DNA of 11,630 nucleotides from assembly GCA_937925525.1 (NCBI GenBank), contig CALALS010000318.1:1-11630 (forward strand), written 5' to 3'. Numbering within the stretch: position 1 is the first letter of the stretch; the number at the start of each line of letters is the position of its first letter. Below are positions 1 to 5,749 of this stretch, one piece after another. Both the position numbers and the translations under genes were made by a program. This DNA is from an uncultured Flavobacteriales bacterium (lineage in GTDB: Bacteria > Bacteroidota > Bacteroidia > Flavobacteriales_E > Vicingaceae). The notes beneath the pieces are model-generated. The model did no database searches. It worked only from the letters and a program-made list of their open reading frames with translations, and had not been told where the DNA came from.

Positions 1-54
1 AAGATACGATGCTCTCAGTCTGCTTTTTTCTACTTTTCCTTCTGTTAATGCCAT
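1..54 (-). CDS. ftsX: Probable FtsX N-terminus (partial, runs off left edge)
   Basis: An ATG on the minus strand at 54-52 opens a frame of 18 codons that reaches the window edge without a stop. It encodes MALTEGKVEKSRLRASYL. The short basic stretch ending in RLRASYL resembles the cytoplasmic N-terminal tail of Bacteroidota FtsX, just before its first transmembrane helix. FtsX is the permease-like partner of FtsE and acts at the inner membrane in cell division, controlling peptidoglycan hydrolases. I recall ftsX as a frequent neighbour of leuS in Bacteroidota, here head to head. A TAGATTTG box (TAnnTTTG) on the minus strand at 91-84 is well placed to serve this start. The identification rests on 18 residues and gene order; any other small basic N-terminus remains possible. 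Confidence 0.45.
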   Translation of the reverse strand, partial: MALTEGKVEKSRLRASYL

Positions 55-83
55 TACATTTTTTTGATTCTTTATTTAATCTT

Positions 84-91
84 CAAATCTA
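84..91 (-). promoter_or_regulatory. Candidate -7 box for the left-edge gene
   Basis: On the minus strand this reads TAGATTTG, an exact match to the Bacteroidota -7 consensus TAnnTTTG, ending 29 bases before the ATG at 54. No TTG is found at the usual -33 distance, so the call rests on the octamer and its position. Confidence 0.35.
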
Positions 92-112
92 TCGTGCTAA
101 AGTAGAAAAATG

Positions 113-146
113 TTGTCCCATTTTCTCTAAGGTATTATTAACTTCG
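113..146 (+). promoter_or_regulatory. Candidate leuS promoter
   Basis: TTG at 113-115 and TAACTTCG at 139-146 (one mismatch to TAnnTTTG) are separated by 23 bases, the upper end of the spacing described for Bacteroidota promoters. The box ends 20 bases before the leuS ATG. There is no clear Shine-Dalgarno sequence, as is usual in this phylum. Confidence 0.3.
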
Positions 147-166
147 CCAACAATTTTATCAACACT

Positions 167-3100
167 ATGGCATATTACGATTACAATAAAATTGAGCAGG
201 ATTGGCAAAAGTATTGGGCAGACAACAAAACATTTAAAGCTGAGAACAACAGCAAAAAGCCTAAGTACTATGTGTTAGACATGTTTCCTTATCCTTCGGG
301 AGCAGGGCTTCATGTGGGTCATCCGCTGGGTTATATTGCCTCTTGTATTTATGCTCGCTACAAAAGATTGAAGGGCTTTAATGTATTGCACCCAATGGGG
401 TACGATTCGTTTGGCTTGCCTGCAGAGCAGTATGCCATTCAAACAGGACAACATCCTGCAAGAACAACTTATATCAATATTGATGGCTGTCTTGACGAAG
501 AAGGAAAGGTCAAAAAAGAATTTATTGATGAAAATGGAAACATCAAGAAAGAAGCTTATAACTCTGAAGGTAAACTTATCGAAGGATATAGAAGTCAACT
601 AGACAAAATAGGCTTGAGTTTTGACTGGGACAGAGAAGTAAGAACCTCTGACCCCAATTATTACAAGTGGACACAATGGATTTTTATTCAGATTTATAAC
701 TCCTGGTACAACAACAAAACCAACAAAGCCGAAAAAATTGACTCTCTTATTGCCGAATTTGAAAAAAACGGAAATCAAAATATTGACGCTGCATGTGATG
801 AAAATACACCTACTTTTTCTGCACAGGAGTGGAATTCATTTACGGAAGAAAAACAGCAAAAAATATTGTTGAACTACCGTTTAACTTACATTGGCGAAAG
901 CATGGTAAACTGGTGTCCTGAGCTGGGAACTGTTTTAGCCAATGATGAAGTAAAAGATGGCGTTTCAGAAAGAGGCGGACATCCGGTGGTACAGAAAAAA
1001 ATGAAACAATGGAGCATGCGAATTTCTGCCTATGCTCAACGCTTGTTAGATGGCTTAGAAAAAATTGATTGGACTGACTCTATCAAAGAAGTTCAGCGCA
1101 ATTGGATTGGAAAATCTGAAGGAGCCTCCGTTAAATTTCAACTCCTCTCCCCAACCCTCTCCGGTGGAGAGGGAGAAGTTTCTCCAAAATATTTAACCGG
1201 AGACCCTACAATTTCTCATTTACTTTTAGATAAAGCTAAAGAAATGAGGGAAAATCCGACCCCAGCAGAAGACGCTCTTTGGCAATTGTTAAAAGGAAAA
1301 AAATTAAATGCGAAATTTAGAAGACAACACCCTATTGATTCGTTTATTGCTGACTTTGTGTGTTTAGATAAAATGCTAATTATTGAAGTAGATGGCGATA
1401 TTCATGATTTGCAAAAAGAAGAAGACCAAAAAAGAACAGATAGATTATCAGAGCTTGGCTATGAAGTTATCCGATTTAAAAATGAGGAAGTTTTAGCAGA
1501 TACTGGAAATGTTATTGACAAAATAATTTCTGTTTTAGAGAACAGACCTTCCTTTAAAGAAAACAAAAAAGTCCTTCCCAATGGGAAGGATTTAGGATGG
1601 GAAATCGAAGTTTTTACCACACGCCCTGACACTATTTTTGGGGCAAGCTTTATGGTATTGGCTCCCGAACATGAATTAGTAAATCAAATTACAACTGCCG
1701 AACAAAAAGCCGAAGTAGAAGCCTACGTTTTAGCAACTTCTAAAAAATCGGAAAGAGATAGGTTGGCAGATGTAAAAACAGTGAGTGGAGCATTTACGGG
1801 TGCGCATGCTATTCACCCTTTTACGGGAAATAAAATTCCGATTTGGATTGCAGATTATGTATTGTCGGGTTATGGTACCGGAGCCGTAATGGCCGTTCCT
1901 TGCGGTGATGAAAGAGATTTTCGTTTTGCAACACATTTTGGTTTAGACATTCCTTCTATTGTAGAAGGATTTACAGGAGAAGAAGCCATTGCCGATAAAC
2001 ATGCCAAAATCATTAACTCTGATTTTTTAAATGGGTTGACCGGTTTTGAGGCCATTAAAAAATGTATTGAAGAAATAGAAAAAAGAGGTTTTGGTAAACG
2101 AAAAATTAATTACCGATTAAGAGATGCGGTGTTTACCCGTCAACGATATTGGGGCGAGCCTTTGCCTGTTTATTTTAAAAATGATGTGCCGTATTGTTTG
2201 AGTGAAGATAAACTTCCTTTACAATTACCCGAAGTAGATAAATACTTGCCTACGGAAGACGGTGAACCACCACTAGCCAGAGCTAAAAATTGGAAATATG
2301 AAAAAGTTCTCCCCTCTGGGGAGAAAATAAGAGGGGAATACGAAACCTCAACCATGCCGGGCTGGGCGGGTTCTTCCTGGTATTTTTTGCGTTACATGGA
2401 TGCGCATAACGACCAACAATTTGTGAGCCGTGAAGCAGCCGACTATTGGAAGCAGGTAGATTTATACATTGGCGGTGCCGAGCATGGAACAGGGCATTTG
2501 TTGTATTCTCGTTTTTGGTGTAAGATTTTGTTTGATTTAGGATTGATTGGCTTTGACGAACCTTTCCAAAAAATGATTAACCAAGGAATGATTCAGGGGA
2601 ATTCGGCTTTGATTTATAGAGTAAATAAAGAATGGGGGCTTAGCAAAGGTGACGACCCAAGAGAATTAATTCCCCTAAGCCATTTTTCAGACATCTACAT
2701 TTCTAAAAATGTTTTTGATAAATATCACAGAAATGAATTAGCTGTACCAAACAATATAACAAATGATGAAAAGGTTAGAATTTTAGATATTAACATTGAA
2801 ATTAATGATTTTAGGACTTCCGTAAATAGAAAATTAGAGGAAATAAGTAAAGCAAATATTAAACTTTTGAATGATACTGATTTAAAAAATAAATACATTA
2901 TTCAATATCAGTATGAATTAACAAAACATCTTTCCAAAAGGCATATTGATGTTACTCTACTTATAGATAATAGTAAAATAAACATTGAAAAATTAAAGAG
3001 TAAAAATCCAGAGTTTAAAAATGCTATTTTTCTATCCGAAGAAAATGGAGACTTTATAGTCGAAAGAGAAGTCGAAAAAATGTCTAAGTCCAAGTTCAAT

Positions 3101-3757
3101 GTGGTTAATCCTGATGAGTTAATTGAACGATTTGGAGCAGACACTTTGCGCTGCTATGAAATGTTTTTAGGGCCTATAGAACAACACAAACCTTGGGACA
3201 CACAAGGCATTGAAGGAACACATCGTTTCCTTAAAAAAGTTTGGAATCAGTTTCATGATGGAGATACTTTTAGTATAAGCGATGAAGCTCCAACTAAAGA
3301 TGAATTAAGAGCTTTACACAAAACCATTAAAAAAATGGAAGAAGATATTGAGCGGTATTCGTTCAATACTTTAGTAAGTAATATGATGATTTTGCTGAAC
3401 AGTTTACAAGAATTAAAATGTAACAAACGACAAATTCTTGAACCGTTTTTGATTTTACTTTCTCCTATGGCGCCACATATTTCCGAAGAACTTTGGAAAT
3501 TGTGCGGTCACAATGAATCTATCTCTTATGCTACTTTCCCTGAATTTAAAGAGGAGTTTTTAGCAGAAAGTGCTAAAAAATATCCGGTTTCGTTTAACGG
3601 AAAAATGCGTTTTACGGTAGAACTTCCTACAGGTCTTTCTAAAGAAGACATTGAAAAAGAAGTAATGGCTATGGAAGAAACGCAAAAGTGGCTGGAAGGA
3701 AAATCTCCCAAAAAGATAATTGTAGTTCCGGAAAAGATTGTAAATATTGTAATGTAG
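167..3757 (+). CDS. leuS: Leucyl-tRNA synthetase with four in-frame insertions
   Basis: Class Ia leucine-tRNA ligase, which charges tRNA-Leu in the cytoplasm and edits mischarged tRNA. The HIGH-type motif HVGH is at residues 49-52. The CP1 editing domain shows TTRPDT at 484-489 and GYGTGAVMAVP with a GDERD motif at about 568-584. TMPGW is at 729-733, MIQG at 808-811 and KMSKS at 971-975, followed by the anticodon-binding domain. At 1196 residues it is far longer than relatives (about 860 in E. coli and, from memory, 910-950 in Bacteroidota). The excess is four insertions: residues about 106-141 (three 11-residue repeats), about 326-476 (DUF559 nuclease domain inside CP1), about 714-724 (hairpin-encoded peptide) and about 828-925 (leucine-specific region). 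All are in frame and no signature motif is lost, so it is probably functional. The ATG at 167 starts the usual MAYYDYNKIEQDWQKYW N-terminus. The stop abuts the stop of the convergent lipoprotein gene. Confidence 0.97.
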   Translation: MAYYDYNKIEQDWQKYWADNKTFKAENNSKKPKYYVLDMFPYPSGAGLHVGHPLGYIASCIYARYKRLKGFNVLHPMGYDSFGLPAEQYAIQTGQHPARTTYINIDGCLDEEGKVKKEFIDENGNIKKEAYNSEGKLIEGYRSQLDKIGLSFDWDREVRTSDPNYYKWTQWIFIQIYNSWYNNKTNKAEKIDSLIAEFEKNGNQNIDAACDENTPTFSAQEWNSFTEEKQQKILLNYRLTYIGESMVNWCPELGTVLANDEVKDGVSERGGHPVVQKKMKQWSMRISAYAQRLLDGLEKIDWTDSIKEVQRNWIGKSEGASVKFQLLSPTLSGGEGEVSPKYLTGDPTISHLLLDKAKEMRENPTPAEDALWQLLKGKKLNAKFRRQHPIDSFIADFVCLDKMLIIEVDGDIHDLQKEEDQKRTDRLSELGYEVIRFKNEEVLADTGNVIDKIISVLENRPSFKENKKVLPNGKDLGWEIEVFTTRPDTIFGASFMVLAPEHELVNQITTAEQKAEVEAYVLATSKKSERDRLADVKTVSGAFTGAHAIHPFTGNKIPIWIADYVLSGYGTGAVMAVPCGDERDFRFATHFGLDIPSIVEGFTGEEAIADKHAKIINSDFLNGLTGFEAIKKCIEEIEKRGFGKRKINYRLRDAVFTRQRYWGEPLPVYFKNDVPYCLSEDKLPLQLPEVDKYLPTEDGEPPLARAKNWKYEKVLPSGEKIRGEYETSTMPGWAGSSWYFLRYMDAHNDQQFVSREAADYWKQVDLYIGGAEHGTGHLLYSRFWCKILFDLGLIGFDEPFQKMINQGMIQGNSALIYRVNKEWGLSKGDDPRELIPLSHFSDIYISKNVFDKYHRNELAVPNNITNDEKVRILDINIEINDFRTSVNRKLEEISKANIKLLNDTDLKNKYIIQYQYELTKHLSKRHIDVTLLIDNSKINIEKLKSKNPEFKNAIFLSEENGDFIVEREVEKMSKSKFNVVNPDELIERFGADTLRCYEMFLGPIEQHKPWDTQGIEGTHRFLKKVWNQFHDGDTFSISDEAPTKDELRALHKTIKKMEEDIERYSFNTLVSNMMILLNSLQELKCNKRQILEPFLILLSPMAPHISEELWKLCGHNESISYATFPEFKEEFLAESAKKYPVSFNGKMRFTVELPTGLSKEDIEKEVMAMEETQKWLEGKSPKKIIVVPEKIVNIVM
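491..589 (+). repeat. Three tandem 33-nt (11-residue) repeats inside leuS
   Basis: Units lie at 491-523, 524-556 and 557-589 and encode LDEEGKVKKEF, IDENGNIKKEA and YNSEGKLIEGY (residues 109-141). The shared pattern is x-[DN]-x-[EN]-G-[KN]-[VIL]-x-x-[EG]-x. They sit between TTYINI and YRSQLDKIG, where relatives as I recall them run directly from NI into a YREQL-like segment. The units look like weak MORN-type beta-hairpin repeats. The DNA has diverged between units, so the duplication is not recent. Confidence 0.8.
1143..1173 (-). repeat. Hairpin-tail repeat, copy A (left end of DUF559 insert)
   Basis: Perfect palindrome with stem ccctctcc (1155-1162), loop ggt and stem ggagaggg (1166-1173). 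Read on the minus strand, a 12-nt purine-rich tail ttggggagagga follows (plus 1154-1143). In the leuS frame it gives TLSGGEG (residues 330-336). Orientation is opposite to copies B and C. Confidence 0.75.
1572..1602 (+). repeat. Hairpin-tail repeat, copy B (right end of DUF559 insert)
   Basis: Perfect palindrome with stem tccttccc (1572-1579), loop aat and stem gggaagga (1583-1590), then the 12-nt tail tttaggatggga (1591-1602). The tail matches copy A's at 8 of 12 positions. The peptide encoded across the hairpin is VLPNGKD (469-475). Confidence 0.75.
2307..2337 (+). repeat. Hairpin-tail repeat, copy C (solitary, in leuS)
   Basis: Perfect palindrome with stem ttctcccc (2307-2314), loop tct and stem ggggagaa (2318-2325), then the tail aataagagggga (2326-2337), which matches copy B's tail at 8 of 12 positions. 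It encodes VLPSGEK (714-720) and adds about ten residues just before TMPGW (729-733), a spot where relatives I recall have no insertion. No nuclease frame accompanies this copy. Confidence 0.7.
2648..2941 (+). other. Insertion of about 95 residues in the LeuRS leucine-specific region
   Basis: Residues about 828-925 lie between the MIQG segment (808-811) and HIDV (926), which resumes the usual Bacteroidota sequence leading into KMSKS (971). In relatives as I recall them, only a short linker joins these two parts. The extra stretch is A+T-rich in DNA and rich in Lys, Asn, Asp and Ile in protein, with a predominantly helical look. It lies in or next to the leucine-specific domain that precedes the KMSKS loop in bacterial LeuRS. 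I recognise no domain in it. Confidence 0.6.
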
Positions 3758-4396
3758 TTATTCCGATGAGCTACCCGGAAATTTTACATTTAATCCTATA
3801 TTCATAATAAAAGGAATAAAAACAGTTTCTGAGGTATAAACTAACGGCAACGAAAGACCCAGCTGCATGTGAAATTTTATATTCGGAGCTCCTACTCTAA
3901 AAGTTCCTACAGGCTCTATAAAAAAATCATTAGTAGAAATAGTATTTCCATTTTGCAGTTTAACAGAAGGGTAATTTGCCATCACTCCTCTTGCGGTAAA
4001 TCCAAACTCAAAGTTTTCATCGGACTTTGCATAAGTAGTCTGTAAATAAAATTTGTTGTATTCAAAATCAGAAACTCCTTGACCGCCTCCTACAACAACT
4101 TCAAGAATTTGTTTTTTCGAAAAGGTATTAAAATAGCCTGCGCCTCCCGAATAAGAGTATGCGCCTGTAGGATTGTCTGTTGCTATAGAAGATGAAACAT
4201 CTCCAAGAACTAATAAGTGATTGGTAATAGAATATGCTGCTTGTAAATCTCCGATAAGTAGTGCGTCTGCTGTTCCACTAACTTGATTTTTTTGAGTTAG
4301 CATAGGTGTATTAACACCTGTAGGAATATAACCTGTTTTACAGCTATATGTCAAAAAAACAATAAGTAAAATACATATTGTTTTTAATATTTTCAT
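3758..4396 (-). CDS. Lipoprotein, beta-rich envelope protein
   Basis: The 212-residue product has an N-terminal hydrophobic signal (residues 3-16) ending in FLTYSC, a relaxed Bacteroidota-type lipobox with Cys19 as the likely lipidated residue. The mature part is rich in Gly, Ser and aromatic residues with alternating hydrophobic strands (for example LEVVVGGGQG, FEFGFTARGV). It ends in strand-like INIGLNVKF-type sequence plus a Ser-rich tail, which suggests a small beta-barrel-like or beta-sandwich protein at the outer membrane. It starts 11 bases after the stop of the NifU-domain gene, so the two are probably co-transcribed. Its stop (plus 3758-3760) directly abuts the leuS stop. No function is assigned. 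Confidence 0.8.
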   Translation of the reverse strand: MKILKTICILLIVFLTYSCKTGYIPTGVNTPMLTQKNQVSGTADALLIGDLQAAYSITNHLLVLGDVSSSIATDNPTGAYSYSGGAGYFNTFSKKQILEVVVGGGQGVSDFEYNKFYLQTTYAKSDENFEFGFTARGVMANYPSVKLQNGNTISTNDFFIEPVGTFRVGAPNIKFHMQLGLSLPLVYTSETVFIPFIMNIGLNVKFPGSSSE

Positions 4397-4407
4397 GGTG
4401 TGTAAGA

Positions 4408-4668
4408 TTAGGCTACTTCAAACTCTTTTACATGAACAGCTTCTACTGCTTTAAGTTCGGGTAAAGATTTTCTGATGCTTTCTTCAACTCCAGCTTTCAA
4501 AGTCATTTTGCTCATGCTGCAGTTTTTACATGCTCCTAGCAATTCTACCTTTACCACAAGGTCATCACTAACATCTATTAAGCGAATATCTCCTCCGTCT
4601 GCTTCTAAAAAAGGACGAATATCTGCTATTGCAGCTTCAACTTTTGAAATAATTTTTTTGTCTCCCAA
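4408..4668 (-). CDS. NifU C-terminal-domain Fe-S protein (Nfu type)
   Basis: A single-domain protein of 86 residues. The conserved core runs from IADIRPFLEADGGDIRL to GVEESIRKSLPEL and carries the C47-x-x-C50 motif (GACKNC). In Nfu proteins these two Cys bind a 4Fe-4S cluster at a homodimer interface for delivery to apo-proteins. No ATG or GTG exists upstream in frame near the domain, so translation most likely begins at TTG (4668-4666), giving MGDKKIISKV. A good Bacteroidota promoter lies just upstream (4688-4717), predicting a leader of only about 12 nt, which supports this start. The lipoprotein gene follows after 11 bases. The family call is firm; the start is less so. Confidence 0.9.
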   Translation of the reverse strand: MGDKKIISKVEAAIADIRPFLEADGGDIRLIDVSDDLVVKVELLGACKNCSMSKMTLKAGVEESIRKSLPELKAVEAVHVKEFEVA

Positions 4669-4687
4669 GTGCGTGAAATTGAATATC

Positions 4688-4717
4688 CAAAGTTATAAAA
4701 AGAGATGAACTTTACAA
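4688..4717 (-). promoter_or_regulatory. Bacteroidota-type promoter for the NifU-domain gene
   Basis: On the minus strand TTG (plus 4717-4715) is followed after exactly 19 bases by TAACTTTG (plus 4695-4688). Both elements match the -33 TTG and -7 TAnnTTTG consensus without mismatch at the preferred spacing. The predicted transcript start is about 12 nt before the TTG start codon at 4668. Confidence 0.6.
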
Positions 4718-4732
4718 CTTATCAATTTAAGA

Positions 4733-5674
4733 TTATTTTAACATGAATTTAGTACGTCCAATATCGGCACCATCATGGTAAACTTCAACATTGTATTCAC
4801 CCGAAGGAAAATCTTCGTCTCCTTCTTTTTTCTTCCAGTCAATACAAACATTGGTTTGTTCGCCTTTGTAGTTTAGCGTATATTTTACGGAGTACAATCC
4901 CTTTACTCCATTGAAATTAAACATATGAGAATCATCACTTCCCAGAGAAAGTACTCTGCCGTCAGGTGTTAAAATTCTCACATATAAAAGATGATTCCCC
5001 TTTTCACTTAATTTATTTTCCATAATGGTAAAGCAAGTTCTTATTTTATCTGCTTTACTTGCTCTATCAGTTTCTTTTCCGGTATTGTCATTTTTTACTT
5101 TTACTCCTGATGTATTTAATCCTGAAATAACAAAACGGCTGGCTGTTGTAACTTTTTGTGTTAAACCTTCATTTTGAGTAGATAACTCGTTATTCTTTTG
5201 CTTTTCGGATGAAAGAGCTGTTTTAACCTCTGTATTTTCTTTTATCAAACCTTGATTTAAGGTGTTCAAGGAATCAATAGTTACATTCATGCCGTGCATA
5301 ATATCACGTAAAGTAGCCGCTTCTTTTTTGAGCTTATAGATTTCCCACTTGAGGCCTTTATTTTCTTTTACTTGGTTTAACATTTCCTCAATCTGTACCC
5401 TTTGTTCCTCAATTTTTGCTCTCATTTCCGCATTATCGGTTTCCATGGCATCGTATTGTGCAAGCATATCCGTTAATTCTGCTTCTAATGAACTTTTTTC
5501 AGCTTCTAAGTCTTCTTTTGATAATTCAATATACTCGATTTGGGTTTTTTGTTGCATTACTTGCCAACCTAGTATTGCACAGGTTACTGCTAACAAAATG
5601 CATAATACGATTAATAACTTATTGGTAGAACTGGATTTTTTATCGGGCTTACTTGGTGTAGGTTGTTGTGACAT
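4733..5674 (-). CDS. Single-pass membrane protein with long coiled coil
   Basis: The 313-residue product is of unknown function. The N-terminus is polar and Lys/Ser-rich (1-19), followed by one transmembrane helix (about 20-37, LLIVLCILLAVTCAILGW). A heptad-like Glu/Lys/Leu/Gln-rich coiled coil spans about 45-178, and a beta-rich C-terminal domain about 179-313 contains Cys214 and Cys277. The positive N-terminus predicts N-in topology with the coiled coil and C-terminal domain in the periplasm. There the two Cys could form a disulfide, which is inference. It is preceded on its own strand by TACTTTTG (plus 5707-5700), a -7 match. Similar proteins in Bacteroidota are usually annotated as hypothetical. 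The gene is transcribed away from the L,D-transpeptidase pair, which hints at an envelope role but does not prove one. Confidence 0.8.
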   Translation of the reverse strand: MSQQPTPSKPDKKSSSTNKLLIVLCILLAVTCAILGWQVMQQKTQIEYIELSKEDLEAEKSSLEAELTDMLAQYDAMETDNAEMRAKIEEQRVQIEEMLNQVKENKGLKWEIYKLKKEAATLRDIMHGMNVTIDSLNTLNQGLIKENTEVKTALSSEKQKNNELSTQNEGLTQKVTTASRFVISGLNTSGVKVKNDNTGKETDRASKADKIRTCFTIMENKLSEKGNHLLYVRILTPDGRVLSLGSDDSHMFNFNGVKGLYSVKYTLNYKGEQTNVCIDWKKKEGDEDFPSGEYNVEVYHDGADIGRTKFMLK

Positions 5675-5749
5675 AATGTTTTAGAAATCGTTTAGATTAC
5701 AAAAGTAACGGAAACTTTTTTATCTTCGTGCTTCTGAACGGTTATTAGG
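5675..5749. promoter_or_regulatory. Divergent promoter region
   Basis: These 75 bases separate two divergent genes. On the minus strand TACTTTTG (plus 5707-5700) matches TAnnTTTG exactly, about 25 bases before the ATG at 5674. On the plus strand TATCTTCG (5721-5728) matches with one mismatch, 21 bases before the GTG at 5750. Neither has a clear TTG at the -33 distance. Confidence 0.35.

Larger units (their letters stand above)
1143..1602 (+). mobile_element. DUF559-encoding insert in leuS flanked by inverted hairpin repeats
   Basis: This segment interrupts the CP1 editing domain between VKFQ (ending residue 325) and the IEVFTTRPDT strand (starting near residue 480). It encodes a DUF559 domain of the Vsr-like endonuclease fold. 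Visible features are an MRENPTPAEDALWQLL helix, the FRRQHPI motif (384-390), D396 in IADF and the E407-x-D409 pair in IIEVDGD, followed by a C-terminal helix-strand ending near LGYEVIRF. Candidate catalytic residues D396, E407 and D409 are all present. The ends are two inverted copies of a 31-nt hairpin-tail repeat (1143-1173 minus, 1572-1602 plus). There is no stop codon, so the domain is translated as part of LeuRS. Known of the family: DUF559 proteins are mostly stand-alone nuclease-fold proteins of poorly defined role. Inferred: an inserted mobile segment. Its exact ends are uncertain by several bases. Confidence 0.75.

Noticed and set aside
92..166. Minus-strand open frame encoding VDKIVGEVNNTLEKMGQHFSTLAR before a stop
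   Set aside because: Its composition looks protein-like, but it has no start outside leuS and ends before the probable ftsX start. It may be a gene remnant, but it is too short to call.
9..278. Plus-strand open frame of 89 codons before and into leuS
   Set aside because: It overlaps leuS in another frame, is hydrophobic and low in complexity, and opposes the better-supported minus-strand start at 54.
1243..1560. Separate DUF559 gene starting at an internal ATG (1243)
   Set aside because: The frame is continuous with leuS on both sides and there is no stop or promoter, so translation as part of LeuRS is the simpler reading.
2596..2681. Inverted repeats ggggaatt/aattcccc and ggcttag/ctaagcc near the left end of the second large leuS insertion
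   Set aside because: They are short and widely spaced, do not match the hairpin-tail repeat, and are expected by chance in sequence of this length.
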